From positions 378,465 to 442,464 of the forward strand of contig NZ_KB912877.1 of the NCBI RefSeq assembly GCF_000383855.1: DNA of 64,000 nucleotides. The letters run 5' to 3'. The stretch is from Methylobacter marinus A45 (GTDB taxonomy: Bacteria > Pseudomonadota > Gammaproteobacteria > Methylococcales > Methylomonadaceae). Made by a program: the position numbers and the translations under genes. Positions 28,230-38,559 of the stretch are shown piece after piece (position 1 is the stretch's first letter; every line of letters starts with the position of its first letter). The notes beneath the pieces are model-generated. The model saw only the letters and a list, made by a program, of their open reading frames with translations, had not been told where the DNA came from and ran no database searches.

Positions 28230-28799
28230 CCATCAAACCAACCAAGGGGTAACCGCCCAGCAAGAATTATCGCTGTTGAGTACTGATAACACCTTGATTG
28301 TTCTCGAACCGGAATTACGGACTTCAGCAAGGAAGCGCTGAAGTTATTTAGCATTTATGAGTACATTGAATAACGGATTCTTTCGATGATATACCGCATA
28401 CCCGCCTGGACCCAAAGCGTTCGATTCTGAATTGCCAAATCAAACGAAGCATGGAGGCGGCTCATTACATTAGCTAGAATCCATATCCCCGAACAATAAA
28501 AAGGCATCAATTGCCATACGGCCATGCTCCGGCGGGCGACAACAATAAAGCATTTATAGCGCTTGAGCCTCGTCTCTGTTGACTGTCCCGCCCAATGATA
28601 TAACCGCTGGTTCCGCATTTCCATTATAAAAACTGACAAAATGCAGAGCTTGTGCTAGCTTTTTTAAAGTCAACCCATCTGTTTCGCTCGTACCGATGCT
28701 ATGGAATTCCCTCTGGCGAAACCGATGGAGCCATCGCATGACCGACAAATTTGACAAGTATTTCAAATCCTTATAATTATTTAGCAACAGAGAGCGAAA
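28230..28799. other. 570-base stretch without a confident gene
   Basis: It contains only short frames, such as a minus-strand frame at 28554-28787 and another at 28355-28639, none recognised. The last 30 bases are AT-rich and include GAGAGCGAAAA before the ATG of the next gene. No tRNA or repeat was seen. Confidence 0.4.
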
Positions 28800-29765
28800 A
28801 TGAACTTCACGTCAGTAAAAGATTTTAAAATATTTTTTGTCATGATCGTCATCCTGGTCTTGCCAGCCACATTAACGCTGCTGACCATTGAAAAAGCTCA
28901 AAATGTCATCGATCCTATTGCCGGCGTTTCCCCTCTGGGCTATACCTGGAGCCTTCTGCTTTTTATTGTTCCGGCTTTGGCAATTATCATCTGGCTTTAT
29001 ATCAATCACGATGAAAAATTTATCCGTAAATCTTTTTGGCTGGCCCTAATCGTGCTCATACCGCTCGGTTTTATTCTGGATATTGTTTTCGGGCTTGTTT
29101 TTTTTACCTTTACGAACCATGAAGCCACCCTCCAGATATACCTGCCCGGCTTTGACTTCAGCCAGATGAACTGGCGGATGGCATTGCCGCTTGAGGAATT
29201 TGTCTTTTATCTAACCGGATTTATTGCGGTTCTGCTCATCTATATCTGGTGTGATGAATATTGGCTTGCCGCTTATAATGTGCCTGACTATTCAGTCGAG
29301 AGTAAAAAGATAGAAAGCATCGTGCTTTTCCATACGCAATCGCTCATGATTGGTCTGGTCTTGATTATATCAGCCATTATCTACAAGAATTTTTATCCTC
29401 ATCCCTATCAAGGCGGTCTTCCCGGCTATTTTATTTTTCTCGTAGTCGCCAGTTTTGTTCCTTCAATGGCTTTTTTTAAGACAACTTACCGATTTATCAA
29501 CTGGCGCGCTTTCAGTTCCACCTTCTTTTTCATTTTATTGATCAGCTTGCTGTGGGAAGTGACACTCGCCTCACCTTATCAGTGGTGGGGATACAACTAT
29601 GATCAAATGCTGGGCATAACGATCGGCGCCTGGACATCCCTGCCTATTGAAGCTGTATTGGTATGGATGGCTGTCACGTTCACAACAGTCATTATTTATG
29701 AGGCCATTAAAATCTGGATAGCCTCCGGCAAACCTATCAAGCAAGCTTTCCTGGGAAGGAATTGA
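28800..29765 (+). CDS. Polytopic membrane protein resembling CrtYc/CrtYd lycopene cyclase
   Basis: 321 residues with about eight hydrophobic helices. The fourth carries LPLEEFVFYLTGF (residues 129-141), the PxEExxF motif of heterodimeric/fused lycopene cyclases. The last carries LPIEAVLVW (281-289) after WWGYNYDQMLGITIGAW, where CrtYd-type domains have W-x-Y...G...PIEE. The layout resembles two tandem cyclase domains, the second having lost one of the paired glutamates (PIEA). No carotenoid genes are nearby, so the substrate is open. A carotenoid or other isoprenoid role is an inference. It may form its own transcript. Confidence 0.6.
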   Translation: MNFTSVKDFKIFFVMIVILVLPATLTLLTIEKAQNVIDPIAGVSPLGYTWSLLLFIVPALAIIIWLYINHDEKFIRKSFWLALIVLIPLGFILDIVFGLVFFTFTNHEATLQIYLPGFDFSQMNWRMALPLEEFVFYLTGFIAVLLIYIWCDEYWLAAYNVPDYSVESKKIESIVLFHTQSLMIGLVLIISAIIYKNFYPHPYQGGLPGYFIFLVVASFVPSMAFFKTTYRFINWRAFSSTFFFILLISLLWEVTLASPYQWWGYNYDQMLGITIGAWTSLPIEAVLVWMAVTFTTVIIYEAIKIWIASGKPIKQAFLGRN

Positions 29766-29855
29766 AATTTGCATTCCCTGGTCGGTTGCATGACAAAGGA
29801 AATTTTAATATTGCCTTCCGCAAGGATAAGCTGAGAAAGAAAGCCGGCCGGCTCT

Positions 29856-31889
29856 TCAAAAATTCAGACTTATCTGTCCGAACAGGCTGCGCTGTACCTC
29901 GATGACAGGTACCGCTGTCCCCACGGCCTGGAATTCGGCGTGACTGCTATCGAGTAAATTTCTGCCGGAAAGGGAGAATTCTATATTTTTTACAGGTTTC
30001 CATCCCAGGCGGACATCCATTTCCAGATAACTGTCGATATTCCGTTCAGGCAAGCTATCCACATAGCGAAAAAAAGTATCCATTTGCACATTGTGCGGCA
30101 AATCCATGGAAGACCTGAGATTAAATTGATGATGCGGCGATTGTCCTTCCTCGACATCTTGGGACACCGAACCCGTGGCAGTATGAATCTGAATTTGCAG
30201 ATAAGAATAATTCGTTTGCAGACGCCACCATTCCAATGGCAGCCATTGCACTGCCATCTCCAATCCGTAAGTTTCGCCCTGGGCGTTGTTTCCGTAAGAA
30301 ACAGGGAAAACCAGATGAGGTGCGGCATCAATCGTTTCAACAAAAGGCCTGCGGGCTTCCACACTGCTCAAGTTGTCATAAACATTGTAAAAAGCCGCGA
30401 CGTCAATTGAGATATTTTCCGCCGGCGCTATTCTATAGCCTAATTCGTACGCCATCAGCTCTTCCGATTCGAAATCCTTGTTACCTTGTAAAGCGGCAAA
30501 AACGCCGGGGGCTTCCTGGCTGAAATAGAGCAAACTCGTGTCATGGTCTAAACGGTTGGGCGTGCGTACCGCGCGTGAAACAGACGCCCACAGGGTCTGT
30601 TGATTATCGGGCGTATAAATCAGACGGGCGTTAGGCTGAATTTGAAAACCGTTAAAATCATTATGTTCAAACTTCGAGCCAAACAGGAACTTTAGCGTGT
30701 CGGGGACCAGCGCGACCTGATCCTGTATAAATGCGCTGTACAGGAGATAATCGCGACTTGCGGGGGCAAATGCAAAATTGATGGCATTATTTTGATCGTC
30801 CGTTATATACCGAAATCCAAGCCCCCAAGTTACTTCCTGCCGCCCCCCAAGCTGGAAATAATGTTGTAAATCCACATCATATGTATTGATAACCGCTTTC
30901 GATGATTCATTAAATGCGGAATAAGTAGTTTTATCCCGGGTATGATCAAAGTACAGCTGTAGCGACAGATCCGATGTATCAGAAAACCGATGCCGCCACC
31001 GACTCAAAATATTGCCGCCGGAAAAATCCTCCCCCACATTAGCCAGAGAAGTAAAAGGCGCCATAGGTGCCGTAATACTCCGCAAACTGCCCCCGTTGCC
31101 AGTATACAGATCACCTTGCAAGGTCAGGGAATCCTGCTCTGTCAATTCGCCATCCACCCTGAAACCGCCCTGAAATTTTTCCCAGTTATCCTGAGGGTTT
31201 CCGCCTCCCAAGACTTTCAAATCATCTCTGTCGGCATATTTCAGGTATGTCCGATAATGCAGACTATCTGCAATCTTTCCACCATAACGAACAGCACCCA
31301 ACCCCTTATCCTCTGTACCTCCGCCGGCCGTAACCAACAAACCCTGACTATTATTCGCGCTTTTGGTGATGACGTTGATGACACCATTCACTGCATTGGC
31401 GCCCCACATGGCGGCACCAGGCCCCCGAACCACTTCAATTCTTTCTACATCTTCGAGCAATACGTCTTTTGTCCTCCAGAGCGTTCCGGAAAATGTAGGA
31501 TGATAAACCGTCCTGCCGTCAATCATCACCAGCAGCTTGTTCGCATTCTCTCCATTAAATCCGCGGGCTGTAATTGCCCAGGTATTCGCATTCACTTGCG
31601 CGACCTGAAGACCGGGAACTATTCGCAATGCATCGGGAATGGACGTAACGCCGGACCGTAGAAGGTCGTCATTGTTAATAACAAATACAGCGGCCGATGT
31701 TTCCGAAACCTTTTGTTCGCGCCGGGATGCGGAAAAAATGACAGCTTCTTCCTGCAGCCAGCCGAGTTCCTCATCTAATGAATTTGCGATATCTGTTTGC
31801 GGCGTGATGGAAGGTGCTCCGGCGGATACCGGTGCCATTTGGATCAATGAAACGGCGTATATGGATAAAGCCAGGAATTGTTTACTCAT
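29856..31889 (-). CDS. TonB-dependent outer-membrane receptor
   Basis: 677 residues. The signal peptide ends near SAGA. A TonB-box-like EEAVIFSASRREQKV is followed by a plug domain (about 50-175: VFVINNDDLLRSGV, IPDALRIVPGLQV, VERIEVVRGPGAAMWGANAVNGVINVIT in part). The rest is a 22-strand barrel ending GQISLNF with a terminal phenylalanine for Bam recognition. There is no N-terminal STN signalling domain. It is the last gene of a minus-strand operon with two substrate-binding proteins and a hybrid kinase, 108 bases downstream of the kinase. The ligand is unknown; metal chelates and other large nutrients are usual for the family. Confidence 0.93.
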   Translation of the reverse strand: MSKQFLALSIYAVSLIQMAPVSAGAPSITPQTDIANSLDEELGWLQEEAVIFSASRREQKVSETSAAVFVINNDDLLRSGVTSIPDALRIVPGLQVAQVNANTWAITARGFNGENANKLLVMIDGRTVYHPTFSGTLWRTKDVLLEDVERIEVVRGPGAAMWGANAVNGVINVITKSANNSQGLLVTAGGGTEDKGLGAVRYGGKIADSLHYRTYLKYADRDDLKVLGGGNPQDNWEKFQGGFRVDGELTEQDSLTLQGDLYTGNGGSLRSITAPMAPFTSLANVGEDFSGGNILSRWRHRFSDTSDLSLQLYFDHTRDKTTYSAFNESSKAVINTYDVDLQHYFQLGGRQEVTWGLGFRYITDDQNNAINFAFAPASRDYLLYSAFIQDQVALVPDTLKFLFGSKFEHNDFNGFQIQPNARLIYTPDNQQTLWASVSRAVRTPNRLDHDTSLLYFSQEAPGVFAALQGNKDFESEELMAYELGYRIAPAENISIDVAAFYNVYDNLSSVEARRPFVETIDAAPHLVFPVSYGNNAQGETYGLEMAVQWLPLEWWRLQTNYSYLQIQIHTATGSVSQDVEEGQSPHHQFNLRSSMDLPHNVQMDTFFRYVDSLPERNIDSYLEMDVRLGWKPVKNIEFSLSGRNLLDSSHAEFQAVGTAVPVIEVQRSLFGQISLNF

Positions 31890-31997
31890 AGTCGATGAAG
31901 ATTATGAGTTCTTTTCTAAAGGTAAAAACATGTAACCGAAGCGCCATGACATGTCTGGCGCTCCAGCGCGGACATAAGGAATGGAAAACCGATTTTG

Positions 31998-34900
31998 TTA
32001 CACATCAGGCATTGCATCTTTAACCCTCAGCATTTTTGCGCCGATCTGATTCCGGCCATTTTCTTTCGCTATATAAAGTGCCTCATCGGCTGTTTTTATC
32101 AGGTCTTCCGGCGATAGGTCCGTAGCAGGCACGACACTGCTCACGCCCAGGCTTAACGTTACCCGATCGGCCACACCGGAATAAGCATGAGGAATATTGG
32201 AATCAGCTACATTTTTACGCATGGCCTCGGCAATTTCCACCGCCCCATCAAAATTCATTTCCGGCAATACAGCGACGAATTCCTCGCCTCCATAACGAGC
32301 CACAAAATCAGTGACCCGCTTAAGCGTATCGCTCAGTATTGCCGCGATATTCTCCAGGCACCGATCGCCCTCCGCATGCCCGTAGTTATCATTAAAAGGT
32401 TTGAAATAATCCACATCCATGAAGATCAGTGACAGGGGTGACGCTGACCGCATGGAGCGGCGCCACTCTCTGGCAAAATATTCATCGAACATGCGGCGAT
32501 TGGGAATGCCCGTCAATGCATCTATGCTGGCCAGCTGTTTCAGTAAGTCACGCTGTTTCTTAAGTTCAAGGTGTGTCTGAACCCTGGCCTGAACGACAGA
32601 TATATTGAACGGTTTGCTGATGTAATCGACGGCGCCTGACTCAAAGCCCGCCATCACTTCCGACACTTCATCATGCCCGGTAATAAAAATCACTGGGATA
32701 TGACGCGTTTTTTCATTGGATTTCAGGCATCTGCACACTTGCCGCCCATCCATACTCGGCATTTCGATATCCAGCAAAATCAGGTCCGGCGGCTGATCCG
32801 ACTCCGCCATAAGCAAAGCTTGTTCCCCGCTTATTGCCACAATGATATCATAACGCGACCTTAAAACCTCTCCCAATGCCCTGATATTGATCGGCATATC
32901 ATCGACAATCAATATTTTTTGCCGGTTATCCGCGCTGGAAGATGCGGATGTTTGCTCGAGTTCCGTATCAAATAAATTCAGAGCAATGTCTTGTAAAACA
33001 GATTGGGCGGCGGCAAAATCAAATTCGTTAATTGTCTGCCCAAGCAGCTTGAGCTTTTCACTTCGCCATGCATTGCGGACAATCATTTTCAGTTCTTTAA
33101 AATAATAATCCGCATCCAGGCGACTTCCATCCAAAGCATTAAGCAGTTTCTCTAATACAAGCCTTACCAGCGACAAATCGAGGTCAACAGGGTTATCACC
33201 ATCGGGCAGATCTCCAGACTCGATAGCGCGTAACCGTGATACCGACTCAAGCACTTTATGCTGAGCTCTTGAAAATTCAATTGCCAATTCAGAAACACAT
33301 GCCTGCTGTTTTTTAATGGCTTGTTCCAGCGCACCTATTCTGTCGTTCAGCTCGGACATGGCAAGATTGCCCGCTACACCTTTTAATGAATGCAGTAAAG
33401 TCAAAGCCGCTCCATTATCGCCTGCTTGCAGATAGGCTTCTAGCCGGACATTTGCATCATTAAAATTCTCATGGAACTTCACCAGCAATTCATGAAATAA
33501 CTGAGCATTTCCCGCAACATTCTTTAATCCCAATTGCATATCAATACCCGGCAAAGCCGCCGGTAGCTCTATGTTTTCCTCCAAAGTCCTATCTGATGAT
33601 ATTTTCTGCATTTTCGGCTCGACAACAGCCAATAAGTGAGTCATCAGTTCATCAACGTCTATGGGCTTGACCACATATCCATTCATGCCGACACTTAAAC
33701 ACTTATCTTTAACATCGCCCATGGCATGAGCCGTCATAGCGATAATAGGCAAGTCATCAAACTGAGGCTCGGAACGTATAATTCGTGTTGCCTCATAACC
33801 GTCCATCACCGGCATTTGCAAATCCATTAACACAGCGTCAACGCGGTTGGTCCGTATTTTTTGCACGGCATCCAATCCATCCGTGGCGATAACGACCTCA
33901 AAACCTTCCTGCTCCAGTATTTCTTTCGCAACTTGTTGATTAATATTATTATCCTCTACCAACAACAGTTTCGCCCCTTTGGTTTCGTACAATTTTTCAT
34001 GCCTCATTGTCGAACAGGGATTCTGTAAAGCAGGATAATCGTCAAATCGATTTTGGCCGAATACATCGGTAATCGCATTCAGCAACACCGACGGATGCAC
34101 CGGCTTAATAAGAAACCCGTCCAGGTTGGCGTCATTAGACTGTTGTATAACATCCTCCCTGCTGTAAGCAGTTATCATGATGATGCGAGGCACATGGGTA
34201 ATCCTGGGATTATTCTTAATACGGCGCGCGACTGTGATACCGTCCAGTTTGGGTAATTTCCAGTCCATGAGGACAAGTCGGAAAGGACTTTCAACGGATG
34301 CGTTTTCCAACATCTGAATCGCCTGCTCCCCTGTGTTGGCTTGAGCGACTTGAAAGGAAAATGACTCCAGGTGAGAACGTAAAACATTTCTGGATGTTGC
34401 ATTATCATCCACCACCAATGCTTTCATGCCGTGAAAATCACCAAACGATGCAATATATTTTTCATCAATTCCCTGGTATTGCTCAAAGACGGCGGTAAAT
34501 GTAAAGGTACTTCCTTTTCCTACTTCGCTGGTTACATGAATATCTCCTCCCATCATATCCACCATTCGTTTACAGATCGCCAATCCAAGGCCAGTCCCCC
34601 CGTATCGACGAGTAGTGGATTTATCGGCTTGGCTAAAAGATTCGAATAACCCGCCTATTTGTTCTTTCGTCAAACCTATTCCGGTATCCTTGACGGAGAA
34701 CTCAAGCATGATCTGGTTTTGTTCCAACACCTTTCCAGCATGTTCAGCCAAAGCAATATTAACGACGATATCGCCATATGGGGTGAATTTCACTGCATTA
34801 TTGACCAAATTAAGTAATACCTGACCCAGTCTCAACGGATCCCCTATCAAATACAAAGGTACGTTACAGTCAGTGATAAAATGTATCTGAAGGCCTTTTT

Positions 34901-36077
34901 CCTCCGCTTTGACACTCATCAGATTTGAAAGGTTATTCAGCACATCATCCAAATTAAATGCGATGGCTTCCAATTCCAGCTTCCCGGCTTCGATTTTGGA
35001 AAAGTCCAGAATATCGTTAATTATTCCAAGCAATGCATGCGAGGAAGCTTGAACTTTTGTCAGATAATCATACTGTTTGGCGGTGACCTCCGTCTGCAGC
35101 GCCAAGCGGGTCATACCGATAATCGCATTCATCGGCGTTCGAATTTCGTGACTCATGATCGAAAGAAACTCTGATTTGCTTTTATTGGCAGCAATTGCCT
35201 GATCCCGTGCCTCCGCCAGTTCGGATGTACGTTCTATGACTTTCTGCTCTAATGTCCGGCTATATTCTCCAAGCTTATCGTAAGAAGCCTTTAGATTTCT
35301 GGCCATCTGAGCAAACGCTGTCGTTAACGCACCGATTTCACCCTCCTGGTATTCGTTAATGGTCTCGCTGACCGCAAAGTTACCTTGAGCCAGCTGATTT
35401 GCCAGACGAGTTAAATGCATTAGCGGCCTGGACAAGCGCTCGGATACGAATAATACGATACCGACCCCCATTAGAATAAAAATAGCCGTGATTATTAATA
35501 ACCGCGTTATCATTTCACGGATTTGTCCGAGACTTTCCTGCTTTGACTTAGTGATCTCCTGATTAAGAAGATCCAGTGAAAATCCCAGCCTAAGAACCCC
35601 CCAAGGCTCCGAACTTACTTGGATAGGCATGATAAACTCCATAAAGGACTTACCATTGCTGGCATATTCATTGACTGTCGCGGTATTTTGGCTCGCAGCG
35701 AATAAGTCTTCTTTTTCGGATAAGATCTCCAACTCCAACTGAGGCTTTAGGGTATGGATGTACGCCATACCGGAGGATTGCATTAGAATGATGTAATGAA
35801 GGCCCTCATTTTCTTTCACTGCATTTCTTAGCAGGTCGGAAACATGCGAGAGATTAACGGAAGCAATGCCATTTTTGACTTGACCGGATAGACTATCGGA
35901 TAAAATTTGTCCTCTATCGATTAATTTTCCTTTTATCAATGCAATGCGTTTTTCCAACTCTTTTTCAAACACATCTTTTTGAAACTCGATCTGAACAAAG
36001 GTCAACATAGTCAACAAGGCGATGATTAAACCCACCATCGTCACGAGAAGCTTTTTAAAAATACTCCGTTTAACCAT
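31998..36077 (-). CDS. Hybrid histidine kinase with three receivers, Hpt and GGDEF domain
   Basis: 1359 residues. Order: TM 1 (about 10-28), periplasmic sensor (30-190), TM 2 (192-211), HAMP (212-264), coiled coil, and HisKA with SHEIRTP (His310). Next come HATPase with [16 protein letters not shown] and GGTGLGLA (to 530), receiver 1 (Asp605), receiver 2 (Asp752) and Hpt with LLHSLKG (His896). Receiver 3 (Asp1103) and a GGDEF domain with GGEEF at 1263-1267 end the protein. An RVTD motif at 1254-1257, five residues before GGEEF, is the product-inhibition site of diguanylate cyclases. All phospho-acceptors and the cyclase signature are intact, so one protein could carry a phosphorelay from periplasmic signal to c-di-GMP. 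It lies 31 bases after the substrate-binding gene. Confidence 0.95.
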   Translation of the reverse strand: MVKRSIFKKLLVTMVGLIIALLTMLTFVQIEFQKDVFEKELEKRIALIKGKLIDRGQILSDSLSGQVKNGIASVNLSHVSDLLRNAVKENEGLHYIILMQSSGMAYIHTLKPQLELEILSEKEDLFAASQNTATVNEYASNGKSFMEFIMPIQVSSEPWGVLRLGFSLDLLNQEITKSKQESLGQIREMITRLLIITAIFILMGVGIVLFVSERLSRPLMHLTRLANQLAQGNFAVSETINEYQEGEIGALTTAFAQMARNLKASYDKLGEYSRTLEQKVIERTSELAEARDQAIAANKSKSEFLSIMSHEIRTPMNAIIGMTRLALQTEVTAKQYDYLTKVQASSHALLGIINDILDFSKIEAGKLELEAIAFNLDDVLNNLSNLMSVKAEEKGLQIHFITDCNVPLYLIGDPLRLGQVLLNLVNNAVKFTPYGDIVVNIALAEHAGKVLEQNQIMLEFSVKDTGIGLTKEQIGGLFESFSQADKSTTRRYGGTGLGLAICKRMVDMMGGDIHVTSEVGKGSTFTFTAVFEQYQGIDEKYIASFGDFHGMKALVVDDNATSRNVLRSHLESFSFQVAQANTGEQAIQMLENASVESPFRLVLMDWKLPKLDGITVARRIKNNPRITHVPRIIMITAYSREDVIQQSNDANLDGFLIKPVHPSVLLNAITDVFGQNRFDDYPALQNPCSTMRHEKLYETKGAKLLLVEDNNINQQVAKEILEQEGFEVVIATDGLDAVQKIRTNRVDAVLMDLQMPVMDGYEATRIIRSEPQFDDLPIIAMTAHAMGDVKDKCLSVGMNGYVVKPIDVDELMTHLLAVVEPKMQKISSDRTLEENIELPAALPGIDMQLGLKNVAGNAQLFHELLVKFHENFNDANVRLEAYLQAGDNGAALTLLHSLKGVAGNLAMSELNDRIGALEQAIKKQQACVSELAIEFSRAQHKVLESVSRLRAIESGDLPDGDNPVDLDLSLVRLVLEKLLNALDGSRLDADYYFKELKMIVRNAWRSEKLKLLGQTINEFDFAAAQSVLQDIALNLFDTELEQTSASSSADNRQKILIVDDMPINIRALGEVLRSRYDIIVAISGEQALLMAESDQPPDLILLDIEMPSMDGRQVCRCLKSNEKTRHIPVIFITGHDEVSEVMAGFESGAVDYISKPFNISVVQARVQTHLELKKQRDLLKQLASIDALTGIPNRRMFDEYFAREWRRSMRSASPLSLIFMDVDYFKPFNDNYGHAEGDRCLENIAAILSDTLKRVTDFVARYGGEEFVAVLPEMNFDGAVEIAEAMRKNVADSNIPHAYSGVADRVTLSLGVSSVVPATDLSPEDLIKTADEALYIAKENGRNQIGAKMLRVKDAMPDV

Positions 36078-36108
36078 TTGTTATATTCTCAGGCTGATCT
36101 ATCAAAGA

Positions 36109-37089
36109 TTATTCAATAATTTGATTAACCGAGCCCAAAGCTTCGTTATTCAAATCCAATCCATATTCCTTCACTTTTTTCATATTAAGCATAATATAGG
36201 AACCTGCGGGATCAACCACGGGTTGCAAGACTTTTTTATGCTCTAGCAACTCTCTCGCAAGACTTGCGGCTTGCAGGCCCATCGTGGAAATATCAGCCGA
36301 TATCACCAGCGTTGCCCCCAATGTGGAAAATATTTCAGCATAGGCAATGACCGGTTTTTTCATCGCCGCGCTCTCGCTAAAGATTTCAAGCACAGACTCT
36401 TGGCTTGCAAGAACAACAGGATCCGAAATAAGCCATAAAACATCCACTTCCGGCAACAGTTTTTCCAAGGCCGGCATTAATTCTGCTGATTCGGCAATGG
36501 GAGTGCTAATAATTTCCATTCCCACATCTTCCGCGGTTTCAATAGCTCCCGATAACCATTCTTTGTTATATCTCTCACTATAGATTACCCCAATCTTCTT
36601 TACCGCCGAAAAAAGGTAACGATAAGTCATCAACTGCATTCCCGGTGATAACTCATTGGAGACGCCATAGGAATTTTCGCTCATCGGTAAACGCTGCCAA
36701 TTCAGCACAGATGAAAAAATTATTTTTTTATCTTCAGCAATTTCGTGCGCCAATAAATAAGCTTTTGAACCAATCGCATAAATAATGTCAGGATTGACTT
36801 GCCGAATCTGTTTCTTAACCTGATCGATGTCGACTGAACTATCCCCCAAATTAATTTTTGCCCTTATCCCTACTGTATTTGCTGTAAACGCCGCTTGAGC
36901 CAATTCATAATTTTTTACCGCCGCATTTGAATTAAGAACCAATGTACCTCCGCTTTCTTCAGCAATGGCCTCACCTGTCTGAAATGATAACAGCATTAAA
37001 ACAAATAACAGCAGGCATCCTGTCCTGACGATTGGTGTTCGCCAAATCAAAAGCCAGTCTGTCATAACGCTTGCCATATTTACTGTCAT
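36109..37089 (-). CDS. Periplasmic ABC-type substrate-binding protein (PF04392-like)
   Basis: About 326 residues from the ATG at 37089, one base after the preceding stop (TAGTATG); ATGs at 37077 and 37065 are alternatives. A signal peptide (LLLFVLMLLSFQTGEAIA) precedes two alpha/beta lobes with PDIIYAIGSKA, KKIGVIYSERYN and PVIAYAEIFSTLGATLVIS, typical of the ABC_sub_bind fold. No permease or ATPase gene is near, so it may serve as a ligand receptor for the kinase encoded next. The ligand is unknown. Confidence 0.82.
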   Translation of the reverse strand: MTVNMASVMTDWLLIWRTPIVRTGCLLLFVLMLLSFQTGEAIAEESGGTLVLNSNAAVKNYELAQAAFTANTVGIRAKINLGDSSVDIDQVKKQIRQVNPDIIYAIGSKAYLLAHEIAEDKKIIFSSVLNWQRLPMSENSYGVSNELSPGMQLMTYRYLFSAVKKIGVIYSERYNKEWLSGAIETAEDVGMEIISTPIAESAELMPALEKLLPEVDVLWLISDPVVLASQESVLEIFSESAAMKKPVIAYAEIFSTLGATLVISADISTMGLQAASLARELLEHKKVLQPVVDPAGSYIMLNMKKVKEYGLDLNNEALGSVNQIIE

Positions 37090-37090
37090 A

Positions 37091-37966
37091 CTAGGGCCCG
37101 AGCTCCTTGAGTTCAGACTGCGTGAGCCTCCGCCAGCCGTCAAGACCGAGCATTTTCAACCTACTTTCCCCTTCAGGGGCTTGATCCATGCCTTCCAATA
37201 TATCCAGCAAGACCTCTGCGCTTGCAGTCGCCTTGTTCGGGACCACGACCAAGGTGAGGAACTGTTTCTCGCTGACGCCCAGCCGAGTCAACAAGCTATA
37301 CTGCTTCTGATTAATTTTGGCAAGATTCTCGAGACTGTCTTCCGTCGTCAATGCCGCGTCCGCCATGCCGAAGCCCACAGCCATCAAGGCATCGATATCC
37401 TTGGGAACCAGAATCAACTCTATCTGCGCCAGAATCCCAGCACCGTCATCACCCAGAATCTGACTAAGAATAGTTCGCGTATAGGCTTCGGTAGCTGCGG
37501 AAGCTATTCTCCCTCCCTTTAATAACTCAAACTTATTGATTTGTTTTTTTGCTGACAAGACTTTTCGCTGGGTCGATTTGCCGTGAGAGATTCCCACTAA
37601 AACCGGTGTTATCGACACTTTTTTTTGTAAAATATGATAATGCCAGCTAGAAAGCAGGAATCCACCGTCTTGCGTTTCCATGAGCGTTTTCTCAAAAACA
37701 TCTTTGTTACTAAACGGTTGAAAACGAAAGCCCCCAAATTTTGAAAGATAGGTATCAAATGCGATCTTCAAGGAAACGTAATTATTAATATTTGTTTCCG
37801 AATTATAAAAATAAAGCGTGTTGCTGTTTAAGACTGGATTCGCTTCAGGCTCGGCATGAGCAATCGGACTGCTGATGAGAAAGAATGCAAATATACTAAG
37901 CGTAAAAAATCTGACGCCGGATTGCGTCGTAAAAATTGCGGATATTCCGGATTCCCCATCGCGCAT
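37091..37966 (-). CDS. Periplasmic PhnD-like substrate-binding protein
   Basis: 291 residues. The signal peptide (FFTLSIFAFFLISSPIAHA) ends near residue 38. The mature part follows the type 2 periplasmic-binding fold of PhnD/phosphonate-binding-like proteins. It includes GGFRFQPFSNKDVFEKTL, LLSSWHYHILQKK, GGRIASAATEAYTRTIL and a central DIDALMAVGFGMADAALT segment. It is the first gene of the operon leading to the second binding protein, the hybrid kinase and the TonB receptor. The ligand is unknown; PhnD-like folds are also used as sensors in other systems. Confidence 0.75.
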   Translation of the reverse strand: MRDGESGISAIFTTQSGVRFFTLSIFAFFLISSPIAHAEPEANPVLNSNTLYFYNSETNINNYVSLKIAFDTYLSKFGGFRFQPFSNKDVFEKTLMETQDGGFLLSSWHYHILQKKVSITPVLVGISHGKSTQRKVLSAKKQINKFELLKGGRIASAATEAYTRTILSQILGDDGAGILAQIELILVPKDIDALMAVGFGMADAALTTEDSLENLAKINQKQYSLLTRLGVSEKQFLTLVVVPNKATASAEVLLDILEGMDQAPEGESRLKMLGLDGWRRLTQSELKELGP

Positions 37967-38246
37967 ATAACGTCTGGGAGTGATTATAGAAAATAGATAA
38001 AATTATCGATCATATAAGTTTGCCTGAATGTGACAACATTGGATAGAGTTTACATGCTTATAATGTCGTGGATGTTTTGAAGTTGAGCGTCATGAGGCAA
38101 ACAATTTAGCCGAAGCGGGATACATTGAAGCAAGGCAGAGTTTATTTATTATTTCCATTTTTTATAGCTCATGACTTTATATTTCAATATCCGCAGATTC
38201 CGACAGCAACCGAATATCCTGCATTTTTCTATTTGAAGCAAGCCGA

Positions 38247-38477
38247 TCATTTTTTTTTGATATAAAAAATCTGCCTGTCCGATTCTCTTATAAGCTTAAT
38301 GATTTGATGACCTGTCTGGTCGGAATAAACGCCAAAATCCAAGTGGGCTGCCGGATCTGTCGCGATTACCTTGACAACATCACCGCTGGCCATTTCCATC
38401 AGCGCTTTTTTCAGGCGCAACAATGGCAGAGGGCAATTCAAACCGCTAGCATCTAATTCTAGGTTAAATTCAATCAT
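38247..38477 (-). CDS. TusA-family sulfur-carrier protein
   Basis: 76 residues. The family signature LDASGLNCPLPLLRLKKAL contains the active cysteine at residue 15, followed by GDVVKVIATDPAAHLDF. TusA-type proteins carry persulfide sulfur for tRNA thiolation, molybdopterin or sulfur oxidation. Here it is divergent from cysG (siroheme), 82 bases apart, which suggests a link with sulfur metabolism, but the partner is not clear. Confidence 0.92.
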   Translation of the reverse strand: MIEFNLELDASGLNCPLPLLRLKKALMEMASGDVVKVIATDPAAHLDFGVYSDQTGHQIIKLIRESDRQIFYIKKK

Positions 38478-38559
38478 TGTTTGGTTTTAAATGTTCTTAA
38501 GTCACTTCAGAATGCTTATAATACCATCCTCTACTTAATCCGCGAATCATAGACATACA

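Noticed and set aside
28554-28787. 77-codon minus-strand frame before the lycopene-cyclase-like gene
   Set aside because: No ribosome site, no recognisable features, and it overlaps the leader of the next gene.
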